From Alishewanella aestuarii B11 (GTDB lineage: Bacteria > Pseudomonadota > Gammaproteobacteria > Enterobacterales > Alteromonadaceae), in assembly GCF_000280055.1 (NCBI RefSeq), contig NZ_ALAB01000010.1, forward strand, positions 152,466-216,465: a DNA stretch of 64,000 nucleotides. Reading direction: 5' to 3'. Position 1 is the stretch's first letter, and the number at the start of each line of letters is the position of its first letter. A model generated the notes under the pieces. The model was given only the letters and a program-made list of their open reading frames with translations. It was not told the DNA's origin and ran no database searches. This document shows, piece after piece, positions 47,755 through 58,576 of the stretch. A program made the position numbers and the translations under genes.

Positions 47755-50700
47755 TTATACCTCTGTTTGCTGTTGTAACAGTTGTTCGGTTGCTGACCGG
47801 CCATACAGCCAGTAAAGCAGGGGGGTCAGTAAAATATCCAGCAGCGTAGAGCTGAGTAAGCCGCTGAAAATTACCACGGCCACCGGATACAGAATTTCCT
47901 TGCCGGGAGCTCCGGCCGATAACAGCAGTGGCAATAACGCAAAAGCCGTTACCAGCGACGTCATTATGACGGGCGCTAAACGCTCGGCGGAACCCCGGAT
48001 AATCATTTCCTGACTAAAATGCTGCTGTTCATGCCGACACAGGTAAATATAGTGACTGATCTTCAGAATAGCGTTGCGTGCCGCGATGCCGGTAAGCGTA
48101 ATAAAGCCAACAACCGAGGCCACGGACAGCGATAAGCCGCTTAGCCAAATCCCCAGTACACTACCCAGCAGTGCCATTGGCATGGTGCAAAACACGATGG
48201 CAGCCAAGATCCAGGACTGATAGCGCAGATACAAAACGAGTGCAATCAGCAGGAAGGAGACTAAGGCTAAAACCGCCACCAGCTGCATGGATTGCTCCTG
48301 CGCTAAAAACTGACCTTCGAGGCTGATAAAGCTGCCTGTGGGCAGGCTGAGGCTAGCCACTTGTTGCCGGATCTCGGCCAGTAAGGTTTTAACATCAGTG
48401 CTGTCGGCGTTGGCGTACACCACAATCCGACGGCGGCCATTTTCCCGCAGGATCTGATTCGGGCCGTCACTGGCACTGACTTCTGCCACTGCTGCCAGCG
48501 GCACCGGGCCAGCAGGGGTATCCAGCAACGCCCGGCGCAGCGCTTCCGGGCTACGTTCAGTGTCTGCCAGGCGTAGTACTACATCAAAACGTCTTACCCC
48601 GTCGATAATTTCCGCGACGACCTCGCCGTCAGTCAGTAGTTGTAGCTGCTCGATCGCCGCCCCGGGCGTTAAGCCGTGTTGGGCGGCGCTGCGCTGGTTA
48701 AGTTGTACCGACAGTTGCGGGATCAGCACTTGCTGTTCCACGTTAATATCAACCAGCCCAGGGATCTCAGCCAGACGTTGTCGCAGTTGCTCAGCCGTCA
48801 GGCGCAGCTCGGCTAAATCATCACCAAAGATTTTTACCGCCAGCTGCGCCCGGACACCGGATAATAAGTGATCCAGGCGGTGGGATATCGGTTGGCCGAT
48901 CGCAACCTGGGCCGGCAGCACAGCGAGCTTATCCCGGATCTCTGCGAGTACGGCGTCGCGACTGCGGGCGGAAGGTGTTAAGTCGATATCGATTTCACTG
49001 GAATGCACGCCTTCGGCATGTTCATCCAGCTCTGCGCGACCGGTTCGACGGCCAACCTGGCTGACCTCCGGGATTTCTAATAGCAAGCGCTCGGCCAGTA
49101 AGCCCAGCCGGTTAGCTTCCGACAAGGCAGTGCCGGGCTGATATATTACCCCCAGCACCAGGGAGCCTTCGTTAAAGGCGGGTAAAAATGCTCTTGGCAT
49201 CTGTGTCAGAGACGCCAGTGCAATCAGCACCGCGCCAGCGGTCACGGCGAGCAGGCTTTTCGCGCGCGCAAAGGCCCAACGCAGCCAACGCTGCTGCCAC
49301 TGTTTCAGTTGCTGGATCAGCCAGCTATCCTGGCGCTGCAGCTCTGGCCGGCCCGGTAGCAGGTAATAGCAAAGGACAGGCGTAACGGTGATGGAGACCA
49401 GCATCGAAGCCAGGATGGCGACAATATAGGCCACACCCAGCGGGCTAAATAACCGGCCTTCAATACCCGGCAGCGCAAACAGCGGCAGGAACACCAGCAC
49501 CACGATCAGCGTGGCGTACAGAATACCGGAGCGTACCTCCATGCTGGCGCGCCAAATCACGTCTAATACCGCTTCTTTACTGTCTGCGGCTCGCTGTTTC
49601 AGCCGGCGCAGCGTATTCTCAACCCCGACCACCGCATCATCGACCAGCTCACCGACAGCGATGGCCAAACCGCCAAGCGTCATCACGTTGATGGTCATGC
49701 CGAACCAACGGAACACCAGGATGGTAACGGCAAAAGACAGCGGGATCGCCAGCAGTGAAATAAAGGTGGTGCGGCTGGACAGTAAAAACACAAACAACAC
49801 GATCAGCACCATAATGGCGGCATCACGCAGCGCTTCGGTGACATTACGCACTGCGGCACTGATAAAGTCTGCCTGGCGGAACAGCACTTGTGGCGCTGCC
49901 AGTCCGGCAGGTAAACCACTTTGTAGCCCCGCCAGTGCCTGCTCGATGGCGGCGGTTACCGCAACGGTATCGGCATCAGGTTGTTTTTGGATGCTGAGGA
50001 TCACGGCGCTTTGGCCATTAAAGCCGGCATCACCACGTTTTACCGCGGCGGCATAGCTGACCTCTGCCAGTTGCTGTAACAAGATGGGCTGCCCGGCATG
50101 CCAGCCGACAGCCAGTAATTGCAGATCTGAGAGCTCAGTGGTCAGCGCCTGATGGCGTAACAGATATTCGCGTTGATTTAACTCCAGAAAACCGCCGCCG
50201 GCATTACGGGCAAAGCCCTGCAGCGCCGCTCTGAGATCTGCTAAGCTGACGCCGGCAGCAGCCATTTTCGGCAAATCCGGCATCACCCGGTACTGACGCA
50301 CTTCGCCACCAATCGGGATCACCTGAGATACACCCGGAATAGCCTGCAGGCGCGGGCGCAGCACAAAGTCGGCATACTCGCGGGCCTGCATCGGGCCTTC
50401 TGCTACGCTGGCTTTAAGCGGCAATGCCAGCAACATAATCTCGCCCATAATAGAGGATACCGGCCCCATGACCGGCGTGAGCTGTCGCGGCAGTTGTTGC
50501 TGTGCCAGGGTCAGGCGCTCCGCCACCAGTTGCCGGTTACGGTAGATATCGGTATCCCAGTCAAATTCGACATATAACAGCGAAAGTCCGATACCGGAGG
50601 TGGAACGGATCCGGCTGACGCCGGTGACACCGCTCAGCAGGTTTTCCAGTGGAAAACTGACCAGCTGTTCCACTTCTTCCGGTGCCATACCACCGGCTTC

Positions 50701-50853
50701 CGTCAGGATAGTGATAACCGGCTTATTCAGATCCGGAAAGACATCGACCGGCAGCGATTTGGCGCTGAACAGGCCGTAAATTAATAGCAGCAGGGCAGCC
50801 AGCAGCACCAACAGCCGCTGCTCCAGGCTGCGGCGTACAATAATGTCAAACAT
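47755..50853 (-). CDS. Heavy-metal RND pump (CzcA/CusA family, second system)
   Basis: A 1032-residue RND transporter with the usual 12 segments and two large loops. In helix 4 the sequence is [17 protein letters not shown]. Aligned with CzcA, D402 is replaced by alanine while D408 and E415 are kept, and an extra acidic residue sits on each side (E405, D409). This marks a different HME subclass from the pump at 24658. It is 12 bases after its adaptor gene and three before the small periplasmic gene. No outer-membrane channel is encoded in the operon. Confidence 0.9.
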   Translation of the reverse strand: MFDIIVRRSLEQRLLVLLAALLLLIYGLFSAKSLPVDVFPDLNKPVITILTEAGGMAPEEVEQLVSFPLENLLSGVTGVSRIRSTSGIGLSLLYVEFDWDTDIYRNRQLVAERLTLAQQQLPRQLTPVMGPVSSIMGEIMLLALPLKASVAEGPMQAREYADFVLRPRLQAIPGVSQVIPIGGEVRQYRVMPDLPKMAAAGVSLADLRAALQGFARNAGGGFLELNQREYLLRHQALTTELSDLQLLAVGWHAGQPILLQQLAEVSYAAAVKRGDAGFNGQSAVILSIQKQPDADTVAVTAAIEQALAGLQSGLPAGLAAPQVLFRQADFISAAVRNVTEALRDAAIMVLIVLFVFLLSSRTTFISLLAIPLSFAVTILVFRWFGMTINVMTLGGLAIAVGELVDDAVVGVENTLRRLKQRAADSKEAVLDVIWRASMEVRSGILYATLIVVLVFLPLFALPGIEGRLFSPLGVAYIVAILASMLVSITVTPVLCYYLLPGRPELQRQDSWLIQQLKQWQQRWLRWAFARAKSLLAVTAGAVLIALASLTQMPRAFLPAFNEGSLVLGVIYQPGTALSEANRLGLLAERLLLEIPEVSQVGRRTGRAELDEHAEGVHSSEIDIDLTPSARSRDAVLAEIRDKLAVLPAQVAIGQPISHRLDHLLSGVRAQLAVKIFGDDLAELRLTAEQLRQRLAEIPGLVDINVEQQVLIPQLSVQLNQRSAAQHGLTPGAAIEQLQLLTDGEVVAEIIDGVRRFDVVLRLADTERSPEALRRALLDTPAGPVPLAAVAEVSASDGPNQILRENGRRRIVVYANADSTDVKTLLAEIRQQVASLSLPTGSFISLEGQFLAQEQSMQLVAVLALVSFLLIALVLYLRYQSWILAAIVFCTMPMALLGSVLGIWLSGLSLSVASVVGFITLTGIAARNAILKISHYIYLCRHEQQHFSQEMIIRGSAERLAPVIMTSLVTAFALLPLLLSAGAPGKEILYPVAVVIFSGLLSSTLLDILLTPLLYWLYGRSATEQLLQQQTEV

Positions 50854-50865
50854 GGTTCCTCCCGC

Positions 50866-51978
50866 TTAGCGGATCTGATTCAGCAGGTTGGCACCTTGTA
50901 CCACCACGCGATTGTCCGCTCCCAAACCGGCGGTAATCAGCACCTCTGTGTCATTCAGCGGCATATAACGCACAATTTGCGGTAAAAAGCGCTCGGCACT
51001 CAGTTTGATCCAAACCTGCGGCAGATTCTGACTGCTGCTGACCACAGCGCTGGCGGGCAGGCGAATACCACTGAGCTGCCCGGCTTGCGCTACGACCAGC
51101 GTCACGGGTTGGCCGACAGCCAGTGGCGCCCGGGTTAGCTTAAACTGCAAACTGAGGCTACCCTGCTGGTACTGCCCGGTGCTGCCGATATATTCTAGCG
51201 TCGCTTGCGGCCAGCCCTGCAGATAGGCGTGCCCGATTTGATTGAGCAATGCGGGCTCAGTAGTGCGGGCATCCAGCAGTAACAGAGCCGGATCAAGGAT
51301 TTCAAACAGCGGTTGCCCGGCAGCCAGCCATTGGCCGCTACTCAGTTGATGCGGCTGAATAATGCCACTTAGCGGGGCGCTAAGCACTTCTGGTTGCTCC
51401 AGGCCACCTTCTAACTGCCGGATTTGTTGTCGCAGGCTGTTCAGCTGCAACTGCAGCTGTTCCAGCTGTTGTTGCGCCACTAAATCGGACAACTGCTGCA
51501 GACGTTTCACGTCACGCTCGGTCTGGCTGGCACTGAGGCGCAGCGCAGTTAGCTCTGCCAACTGGCTGGCCTGCTCGTAAGCCGTATCCTGGTAATATAA
51601 GTAGCCAAGAATTTGCCCGGCCTGAACGCGCTGGCCGGCAACGGGCAGGCCATTTGCCGGCGGCGCTAAACGGCCGGCACTATTGGCTTGCACCAGGCCC
51701 CGGCCAGCCGGATGGCTTTGCACTACGGCATGCAGTTGCCGGGTTGGCGAGGCGGTGCTGCTAACCCCCAACTGAGTGCGGATCTCGAACAAGCGTTGCT
51801 GTGCCATCGGTAACACTACACTGCCATCCGCCTGACGGCCCAGTGGCGAATGGGGTTCGGGCGAAGTGGTTAAATGCTCGCCATCAGGGCCATGCGCCCC
51901 CGGGGCGGCACAGGCAGCGGCGGCCTGCAGCCCTGCTGCGAACAGCATGCTGAGATAAAATCGATTACGCCTCTGCAT
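50866..51978 (-). CDS. Periplasmic adaptor of the second heavy-metal RND system
   Basis: A 370-residue membrane fusion protein with a signal peptide and a mature N-terminus APGAHGPDGEHL. A long helical hairpin (about 140-195, Gln/Leu rich) lies between lipoyl halves and a C-terminal beta domain (LPASAVVSSSQNLPQVWIKL). Its first base overlaps the stop of the upstream gene. The same APGAHGP.GEHL segment begins the mature upstream protein (51978-52580), so the two probably handle the same ion. Confidence 0.85.
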   Translation of the reverse strand: MQRRNRFYLSMLFAAGLQAAAACAAPGAHGPDGEHLTTSPEPHSPLGRQADGSVVLPMAQQRLFEIRTQLGVSSTASPTRQLHAVVQSHPAGRGLVQANSAGRLAPPANGLPVAGQRVQAGQILGYLYYQDTAYEQASQLAELTALRLSASQTERDVKRLQQLSDLVAQQQLEQLQLQLNSLRQQIRQLEGGLEQPEVLSAPLSGIIQPHQLSSGQWLAAGQPLFEILDPALLLLDARTTEPALLNQIGHAYLQGWPQATLEYIGSTGQYQQGSLSLQFKLTRAPLAVGQPVTLVVAQAGQLSGIRLPASAVVSSSQNLPQVWIKLSAERFLPQIVRYMPLNDTEVLITAGLGADNRVVVQGANLLNQIR

Positions 51979-52580
51979 TATAACCTCCGCGCCGCACGGG
52001 TTAGACCAAACCAGTAACCGCTGCCAGCTGCCAGCGCCAGCAGAACCAGGGCGGCTAACCAGCTAGCATAGTGGCTATGTTTATGATGGTCATGCTCATG
52101 TTGATGATCATGCTCAGAGGCATGCGGGGTGGCTGTTTGGGATAGCTGAAAACTGGCCAGCAGCAGATCAGCGTGTTCCGCGGTCAAAACGGTCACTACC
52201 AGCTCATGCTGCTGCGGTTGCTGTAGCAGCTGTAACAGTGCCGGTTCGGTTATTTCATAGTAAGCGGCAGTGCTGTTGTAGCGGGCCTGAGCGGTTAGCC
52301 CGGCGCTTTCCAGCTCCAGGCTGGCATCAGCGACGGGCTGATTGCTGGCATAGTGGTGCAAATGTAGCACCAGGCGATCGTCGTAGAGTTCGGCCAGCAG
52401 TTCAAACTGCTCACTGAAAGTTTCAAAACGCGGCGCCAGCTGAGTGTTAGCGACGACGGGCCCGGTAAGGTGTTCTCCATTGGGGCCATGTGCCCCGGGT
52501 GCGGCTAACGCTGGCAAAACAGCGAGCAGCACGCTTAACAGCAAGCCGACAGTCAGCTGCTGTAGTTTAAAGCTAAACAT
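51978..52580 (-). CDS. Membrane-anchored His-rich accessory protein
   Basis: A 200-residue protein with signal peptide, mature start APGAHGPNGEHL, a beta-rich periplasmic domain (FELLAELYDDRLVLHLHHYA), and near the C-terminus a run of His and Asp (HASEHDHQHEHDHHKHSH, about residues 152-170) just before a single membrane helix (WLAALVLLALAAGSGYWFGL). It looks like a metal-collecting protein at the membrane face of the pump. Shares its N-terminal motif with the adaptor. No named family. Confidence 0.7.
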   Translation of the reverse strand: MFSFKLQQLTVGLLLSVLLAVLPALAAPGAHGPNGEHLTGPVVANTQLAPRFETFSEQFELLAELYDDRLVLHLHHYASNQPVADASLELESAGLTAQARYNSTAAYYEITEPALLQLLQQPQQHELVVTVLTAEHADLLLASFQLSQTATPHASEHDHQHEHDHHKHSHYASWLAALVLLALAAGSGYWFGLTRAARRL

Positions 52581-52629
52581 AACAAATCCTCTGCTAAATA
52601 CAGTGAAGAAAAAAATTTAATCAGCAGAG

Positions 52630-53013
52630 TCAGGGGCGGGGAGGCCGCCATAGCAGGTTTTGCGGTGAACGCGGCCACCAGCCGGAGAAGGTGATCAGTA
52701 CCAGATCCGGACGCAAATCAAGCGCTACCTCGGGCACTGTTTGCCACAGTAATTGCGCGCTGTGACAGAGATCGGCAAACACATGCCAGCGGGCTTCGGC
52801 AGAGTTTTCCAGGCTAATTTGCTGGGCATCAGCGTGGTGCAGGTGCGCCTTACCAAGAAAATGCAGCAGGTCATGCCAGGATAAAGCCGCGCTGGTCTGA
52901 TGTTGATGCTCAACGGCGATATCGGCGTTATCGTTATGCAATAGCCAGTGTCGTCCAGACAGCTGAACAAATAAGCTTAGCAATAACAGACAAACCAACG
53001 CCTGGCGAAGCAT
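52630..53013 (-). CDS. Small CzcI-like protein heading the second metal operon
   Basis: A 127-residue protein with a signal-like N-terminus (LVCLLLLSLFVQLSG) and several histidines (VEHQHQTS, HDLLHFLGKAHLHHADAQ). It occupies the same position, first in a metal RND operon, as the CzcI-like protein at 21802, and ends in a comparable LLWRPPRP tail. I infer a regulatory or metal-buffering role. Confidence 0.6.
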   Translation of the reverse strand: MLRQALVCLLLLSLFVQLSGRHWLLHNDNADIAVEHQHQTSAALSWHDLLHFLGKAHLHHADAQQISLENSAEARWHVFADLCHSAQLLWQTVPEVALDLRPDLVLITFSGWWPRSPQNLLWRPPRP

Positions 53014-53045
53014 TAACTAACCCGGTGATAAGCGATAAGACGATT

Positions 53046-53074
53046 ACTTTAGCATGGCCATTTTACTGACACAA
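53046..53074 (-). promoter_or_regulatory. Candidate promoter of the second metal operon
   Basis: On the minus strand TTGTGT (53074-53069), 17 bases, TAAAGT (53051-53046), 33 bases before the start codon at 53013. Moderate match only. Confidence 0.35.
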
Positions 53075-53129
53075 TCTATCGCTGGCTGACGACGCCCTGT
53101 CGTTTACCGTGATCTGATGGCTAACTTGG

Positions 53130-53157
53130 TTCATACTGCAAATAACACGCTTATAAT
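53130..53157 (+). promoter_or_regulatory. Candidate promoter of the HAE-type RND pair
   Basis: TTCATA (53130-53135), 16 bases, perfect TATAAT (53152-53157), 26 bases before the start at 53183. It is divergent from the metal operon; no shared operator was recognised. Confidence 0.5.
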
Positions 53158-53182
53158 CAAAAAATTAAAAGGAAATGGCAGC

Positions 53183-54280
53183 ATGATTAGCCGTGGCATC
53201 TATCTGTATTGGCTGGCGCTAACGATAACCGGCTTAGTGGTACCGGCTGTTGCCGATGAAGCGGTGCCGGTGCAGGTTGCACAACCGCAACAACAAGGGC
53301 TCGCCGAGCAGCTGCAGTTAAGCGGCAGCCTGACAGCGCAGCAAAATGCCCAGTTGTCGAGCCGCACCGCCGGCCTGGTGGCTGAATTGCTGGTGGACGC
53401 CGGCACCGAGGTCAAAGCCGGGCAGCCGCTGTTAAAGTTAGATCCGGCGCTGGCTGAGCATGAATTGGCACAACAGCTTGCCGCGGTTAATGCGGCCCGG
53501 GTTATGCTAGCCGAGCGGCAACGGCTGGTGGCTGAAGCGGAACAACTAACCACGCAACAACTGTTTCCGCAAACCGAGCTGGCAATTCGGCGCGCCCAAT
53601 TAGCCGAGGCCGAAGCCTTGCTGCAACAAGCCAATGCCCGGTTAGCGCAGCAACGGGAAATTATCAACCGGCATACGTTAACCGCACCTTTTGCCGGTGT
53701 GATCGCACGGCGCGATACTGATCTGGGCGAGTGGTTAGCATTAGGCGCACCGGTGTTTCAGCTGGTCAGTTTATCGCCGTTGTTACTGGATATTCAGGTG
53801 CCGCAAGAATATTTTGCCAATCTTGCTAATTTGCGCCGCATCGAGGTGCGCTCGGATCTGGCGCCGCAGCAGGTGCTGAGCGGCCGGTTACTGGCCACAG
53901 TGCCGGTGGGCGACAGCAATGCCCGTAGTTTTCTGGCCCGCCTTGAGGTCACCACTGCCGATACTCCGTTACTACCCGGCACCTCAGCCCGGGCGACCTT
54001 ATATTTTGAACGTGAAGACAGCCAGGTGCTGGTGGTGCCACCCGATGCACTGTTACGTCATCCGGATGGTAACTTCAGCGTTTTTGCGATCCGCAACAAT
54101 CAGGCTGAACGCTTTAATGTGCAGCTTGGCCGCAGCAGTGAGCGCGGTGTGGAAATCTTATCAGGCTTACCTGCCGGTTTACCGGTGGTGGTGCGGGGTA
54201 ATGAGACCTTGCGCGCTGGCCAGCAGGTACGGATCCTGAATCCTACGCCAGCTGGCGCCAATCGTCAGGGAGCAAACTGA
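53183..54280 (+). CDS. RND efflux adaptor (HAE type)
   Basis: A 365-residue membrane fusion protein. The start ATG 53183 is preceded by AAGGAA eight bases upstream (the longer frame from 53117 crosses the promoter). Signal peptide ends at PAVADEA. Lipoyl half (SRTAGLVAELLVDAGTEVKAGQPLLKLD), helical hairpin of about 70 residues, then APFAGVIARRDTDLGEWL and beta-barrel. Its TGA overlaps the pump ATG by one base, so the two are coupled. Confidence 0.88.
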   Translation: MISRGIYLYWLALTITGLVVPAVADEAVPVQVAQPQQQGLAEQLQLSGSLTAQQNAQLSSRTAGLVAELLVDAGTEVKAGQPLLKLDPALAEHELAQQLAAVNAARVMLAERQRLVAEAEQLTTQQLFPQTELAIRRAQLAEAEALLQQANARLAQQREIINRHTLTAPFAGVIARRDTDLGEWLALGAPVFQLVSLSPLLLDIQVPQEYFANLANLRRIEVRSDLAPQQVLSGRLLATVPVGDSNARSFLARLEVTTADTPLLPGTSARATLYFEREDSQVLVVPPDALLRHPDGNFSVFAIRNNQAERFNVQLGRSSERGVEILSGLPAGLPVVVRGNETLRAGQQVRILNPTPAGANRQGAN

Positions 54281-57200
54281 TGCTGGATGCAGGTATTCGT
54301 CGCGGTACCATCCTGACGGTAGCCGTATTAATGGTTTGTGTACTGGGGATAGTGGCAGCGCTGCGTATACCGGTGCAAATGATCCCTGATCTGGAAGTAC
54401 GCACTATCAGTGTGGTAACCGGTTGGCCCGGGGCGACGCCGCAGGATGTCGAAAAAGAGATCCTGATTGAGCAGGAGCGGTATTTACGCACCCTGCCAAA
54501 TCTGAAACGCATGGTGTCACGCGCCAGTACCGGCTCGGCGCAAATTGAGCTGGAATTCCCCTTTGGCGTCGATGTGAATGAAGCGCTGATCCGGGTCAGC
54601 AATGCGTTAAGTCAGGTTTCCTCCTATCCGGAAAATGTCGATCAGCCGCGGCTGTTCAGCAGTTCTTTTTCCAATAACGCCTTTATGTACTTCCGACTGA
54701 TGCCACTGGCCGGTAATCCACTGAACCTTGATATGGATATGCTGCGCGACTATGCGGAGGATTTTGTCCGACCGCAGATGGAGCGGGTACCCGGGGTATC
54801 GGAAGTCGGGGTAAGTGGTGGTGCCGAGCGGCAAATCCAGATCTTGGTCGATCCGGCGCGCCTGGCGCAGCGTGGCATTAGTTTAACCCAGGTGCGCGAT
54901 ATGATCCGTGCCCGCAACCGTGACAGCTCAGCGGGGGATATTGATAGCGGTAAAAGGCGCTATTTGTTGCGGGTGGTCGGGCGTTTTGAACAACTGTCTG
55001 AGCTGGAAAATCTGATCCTGACACAGCAGGGCAATAATCAGGTGCGTCTGAAAGATGTAGCAACTTTGGTGCTGGATCACTTTGAAGTGCGGGAGTTGTC
55101 GTTTGCTGATGGTGAGCAAACACTCGGCCTGTCGGTGCGGCGCGAACCGGGCTCAAATGTCATTGCTATTAAAGAGGCGATGTTACAGGTTGTGGCACAG
55201 ATTAACCGCGATATGCTGGCCAGCAATGGTTTGCAACTGATGTTAATCAGCGATGATGTGCGCTATGTCGAAGACTCTATTAGCAATGTTTGGGTTAACC
55301 TGGCGCTGGGGGCCGCGCTGGCTACCGGGGTGATGTATCTGTTTTTACGCTCGGGCAGCGCAACCCTGGTTGGCGTGATTGGCGTGCCAATCTGTACTAT
55401 TGCTGCCTTTATTGGTTTGCTCGCCTTTGGCCGTACCATTAATGTGATTTCACTGGCCGGTATTGCCTTCGCGATAGGTATGACGCTGGATAACACCATC
55501 GTGGTGCTGGAGAGTATCGAGCAGGCGAAGCAGCGTGGTTTAGACCGGATCGAGGCCGCGATCCGCGGCGTGCGTGATGTCTGGCCGGCGGTGCTGGCCT
55601 CCACTTTGACTACCGTGCTGGTTTTTATGCCCATTTTGTTTATTGAGCAGGAAGCCGGTCAACTGTATTCCGATATCGCCATTGCCATTGCGGCGGCGAT
55701 TATTGCTTCTATGCTGGTAGCGGTCTTTGTGGTACCGCCAGCGATTGCCCGCTTAGGGTTTCGCAGTAACGGCAGCAGCACGACCCTGCAGGGTGCTGCT
55801 GCCCCACCAAGCGCTAACGGCCTGATCCTGCCGTTGCTGGCAAAGCTGTTGCACTCGACACTGGCACGACGGTTAGTTTTAAGCCTGACGGTCATTCTGA
55901 CACTGGGTGCGGCCTGGTTATTTATGCCACCCGCTGAATATTTACCTGAAGGTGAGGAACCGAAAGCCTTTTCATCAATGATTGCACCGCCCGGTTATAA
56001 CTTATCGGAAATGGCACAGATCGCGGAGGAGCTAAAAGCCATCTTAACCGCTCAGGTTAATGCCGATCCGGCTGCCTTTGACCGGGGTGACACGGCGATG
56101 CCGCCGCTAAAGTACTATTCATTAAGTGTCTCTGTTGGTCGGATCCGGGTGTTAAGTGAGCCGGTACGACCACAGGATATTACACCGATGATGGATGCGA
56201 TGACGGCATTATTCCGCCAGTATCCGGGAATGCGGGCGTTTTCATCACGTGGGTCGATTATCAGTAGCAATGACGGTGGTACCCGGGCGGTTGCGCTGGA
56301 TATTTCCGGGCCGGATTTAGCGAGTTTATATGCCACTGCCGATGCGGCCTATGTTGCAGCCGGCGACTTGTTTGACCGGCCACAACTTAACTCGGAGCCG
56401 GCTTCGTTGTCACTGGATCAGCCGCTGATAGAAATCCGGCCGAATTGGCAGCGCCTGGCTGAGCTGAATTTTAGTGCCGCCGACTTTGGCTACGCGGTGT
56501 CGGCATTGAGTGATGGCGCCTTTGTCGATGAGTTCTTTTTAGCCGATGATAAGGTGGATATCTTTTTATTCAGTCAGGCCGGTGCCGGGCAGAGCCTGGC
56601 GCAACTGGAGCAAACGCCGGTGTTAACCCCCTCGGGGGCGGTGTTACCGCTAAGTAGCCTGGCGGAACTGGTTGAAGTGGCGGATAGCGATACGTTGCGG
56701 CGGGTAGATGGCCGTCGTACGGTGACGTTGTATATTATCCCGCCGCGCTCGGTGGCGTTAGAAACCGCAGTGGACAGGGTGCGACAACAGTTAGTACCGG
56801 CATTACAGCAGCAGGGGGCTATCGCGCCCGGCGTAATGCTGGATATTTCCGGTGCGTCGGATCAACTGGATGAAACCAAAGCCGCATTAAGCAGTCATTT
56901 CCTGATTGCCGTGGTGCTGATTTATTTACTGCTGGTGGCAATTTTCAGCCACTGGGGTTATCCGCTGTTCATCCTGGCGACAGTGCCACTCGGGTTAGCG
57001 GGGGCTTTGGTCGGGCTGGTTGGGATTAATGGCATCAGCGGTCTGCTCTCAACTATCGGCCTGGGCGGTTTTTATCAGCCTTTTGATATGATTACCATGC
57101 TGGGCTTCCTGATCCTGCTGGGTACAGTGGTGAATAACCCGATCCTGATTGTCGATCAAAGCCGGCATAATTTACAGCTCCCCGGCGTGTCTGTTACTGA

Positions 57201-57432
57201 GGCGGTGCTGCAAGCGGTAGCGACCCGCTTAAAGCCGATTTTAATGTCAACCACAACCACGGTGTTTGGTCTGGCGCCTCTGGTATTGCTGCCAGGCGAG
57301 GGCACCGAACTGTATCGTGGAGTTGGGATTATCGTATTATGCGGTTTAATCTTTTCAACGCTGATTAGCTTAACTTTCTTGCCGGCATTGTTAGTATCGG
57401 TGTTACAGCTGCGTCAGCGGTTCGCCCGTTAA
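54280..57432 (+). CDS. RND multidrug-type (HAE) efflux pump
   Basis: A 1050-residue inner-membrane transporter of the AcrB/MexF superfamily. Helix 4 carries the two aspartates as FAIGMTLDNTIVVLE, where AcrB has G.(L/V)DDAIV; the second Asp of the pair is Asn here, as in several HAE-like pumps of environmental bacteria. IPVQMIPDLEVRTISVVTGWPGATPQDVEKEI is the usual N-terminal porter segment. No outer-membrane factor is adjacent. Substrate unknown. Confidence 0.88.
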   Translation: MLDAGIRRGTILTVAVLMVCVLGIVAALRIPVQMIPDLEVRTISVVTGWPGATPQDVEKEILIEQERYLRTLPNLKRMVSRASTGSAQIELEFPFGVDVNEALIRVSNALSQVSSYPENVDQPRLFSSSFSNNAFMYFRLMPLAGNPLNLDMDMLRDYAEDFVRPQMERVPGVSEVGVSGGAERQIQILVDPARLAQRGISLTQVRDMIRARNRDSSAGDIDSGKRRYLLRVVGRFEQLSELENLILTQQGNNQVRLKDVATLVLDHFEVRELSFADGEQTLGLSVRREPGSNVIAIKEAMLQVVAQINRDMLASNGLQLMLISDDVRYVEDSISNVWVNLALGAALATGVMYLFLRSGSATLVGVIGVPICTIAAFIGLLAFGRTINVISLAGIAFAIGMTLDNTIVVLESIEQAKQRGLDRIEAAIRGVRDVWPAVLASTLTTVLVFMPILFIEQEAGQLYSDIAIAIAAAIIASMLVAVFVVPPAIARLGFRSNGSSTTLQGAAAPPSANGLILPLLAKLLHSTLARRLVLSLTVILTLGAAWLFMPPAEYLPEGEEPKAFSSMIAPPGYNLSEMAQIAEELKAILTAQVNADPAAFDRGDTAMPPLKYYSLSVSVGRIRVLSEPVRPQDITPMMDAMTALFRQYPGMRAFSSRGSIISSNDGGTRAVALDISGPDLASLYATADAAYVAAGDLFDRPQLNSEPASLSLDQPLIEIRPNWQRLAELNFSAADFGYAVSALSDGAFVDEFFLADDKVDIFLFSQAGAGQSLAQLEQTPVLTPSGAVLPLSSLAELVEVADSDTLRRVDGRRTVTLYIIPPRSVALETAVDRVRQQLVPALQQQGAIAPGVMLDISGASDQLDETKAALSSHFLIAVVLIYLLLVAIFSHWGYPLFILATVPLGLAGALVGLVGINGISGLLSTIGLGGFYQPFDMITMLGFLILLGTVVNNPILIVDQSRHNLQLPGVSVTEAVLQAVATRLKPILMSTTTTVFGLAPLVLLPGEGTELYRGVGIIVLCGLIFSTLISLTFLPALLVSVLQLRQRFAR

Positions 57433-57538
57433 CTTGCAACTATTTTTGTCGGGCTGGGGCTGTAGCGCCCTCGCTTTTAGCCTTGGCCTTGATATACTGC
57501 GCGGGTCGAGGCAAAACGGAGTGTTGTAACCAACCTGT

Positions 57539-58567
57539 ATGACTTTATTAATCGCTTTTGTGGTGTTATCCATTGCGGTATCTTTTATCTGCTCCATTTT
57601 GGAAGCAGCCCTGTTATCCATCACCCCCAGCTATATCGCCCAGCAAAAGCTGGTGCAGCCCAAGCGCTACGAAAAATTAAAACAGCTGAAAGAGCAAATT
57701 GACCAGCCGCTGGCGGCGATTTTGACGCTGAATACCGTGGCGCATACTGTGGGTGCAACCGGTGTCGGCGCTCAGGTCACGATTGTCTTTGGCGACGGCT
57801 ACCTGGGCATCGCGTCAGCGGTGATGACCTTATTGATTCTGGTATTGTCAGAAATTCTGCCTAAAACCATTGGTGCCCGCTACTGGCCAAGTTTGGTGCC
57901 GGTATTGCCTGCCATGTTGAACACCATGATATTGCTGCTAAAGCCCTTTATCTGGATGTCAGACCAAATAATGAAATTATTCGGTGGCGGCCAGCATGAG
58001 CATGATTTACGGCAAGAGATTAAAGCTCTGACCATTTTAGGCCGTGAGCTGAATAAACTCGACGAAGACGAACAGCGGGTAATTGGCAATATTCTGGATC
58101 TGCACGATATTAAAGTGCGGGACATTATGACGCCGCGCACCGTCTGTGAGTATGCTAAACCGGATGAGCCGCTGGCCGAGCTGGTGGAACGGGTTAAGAA
58201 AGATCAGTATTCCCGCTACCCGGTACTGGATCAGGAAGAAGCACCACTGGGTATCGTATTTCGTTACGATATGCTGGAGTTTGAGGAAGGCCAAACTGCG
58301 GCTGATATTATGAAGCCGGTAAAAATTATTCCGGATAAACTCAGTGTGGAACAGCTGATGTCGCAGTTAATCCGCGAGCGGCAGCATTTGGCGCTGGTTT
58401 ACGATGAATATGGTAGCTGGATGGGTTTGGTAACTATGGAGGATGTGATTGAAGCCATTATCGGCCAGCCGATTATGGATGAAACCGATGATATCCCTAA
58501 TATGCGCCGTTTTGCCAAGCGCCGCTGGGAGCATAAGCAGAAACAACTGGAAGATATAAAATCCTGA
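57539..58567 (+). CDS. CNNM-type membrane protein with CBS pair (CorC/HlyC-like)
   Basis: A 342-residue protein with an N-terminal DUF21/CNNM membrane domain (about 1-150; TLNTVAHTVGATGVGAQV is the family signature) and two CBS modules (about 190-320; MTPRTVCEYAKPDEPLAELV and LALVYDEYGSWMGLVTMEDVIEAIIGQ). It lacks the CorC C-terminal domain. Related CNNM proteins move Mg2+ or Na+ with Mg2+; here the ion is unproved. No strong ribosome site sits close to the ATG. Confidence 0.88.
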   Translation: MTLLIAFVVLSIAVSFICSILEAALLSITPSYIAQQKLVQPKRYEKLKQLKEQIDQPLAAILTLNTVAHTVGATGVGAQVTIVFGDGYLGIASAVMTLLILVLSEILPKTIGARYWPSLVPVLPAMLNTMILLLKPFIWMSDQIMKLFGGGQHEHDLRQEIKALTILGRELNKLDEDEQRVIGNILDLHDIKVRDIMTPRTVCEYAKPDEPLAELVERVKKDQYSRYPVLDQEEAPLGIVFRYDMLEFEEGQTAADIMKPVKIIPDKLSVEQLMSQLIRERQHLALVYDEYGSWMGLVTMEDVIEAIIGQPIMDETDDIPNMRRFAKRRWEHKQKQLEDIKS

Positions 58568-58576
58568 TGTTGCTGC

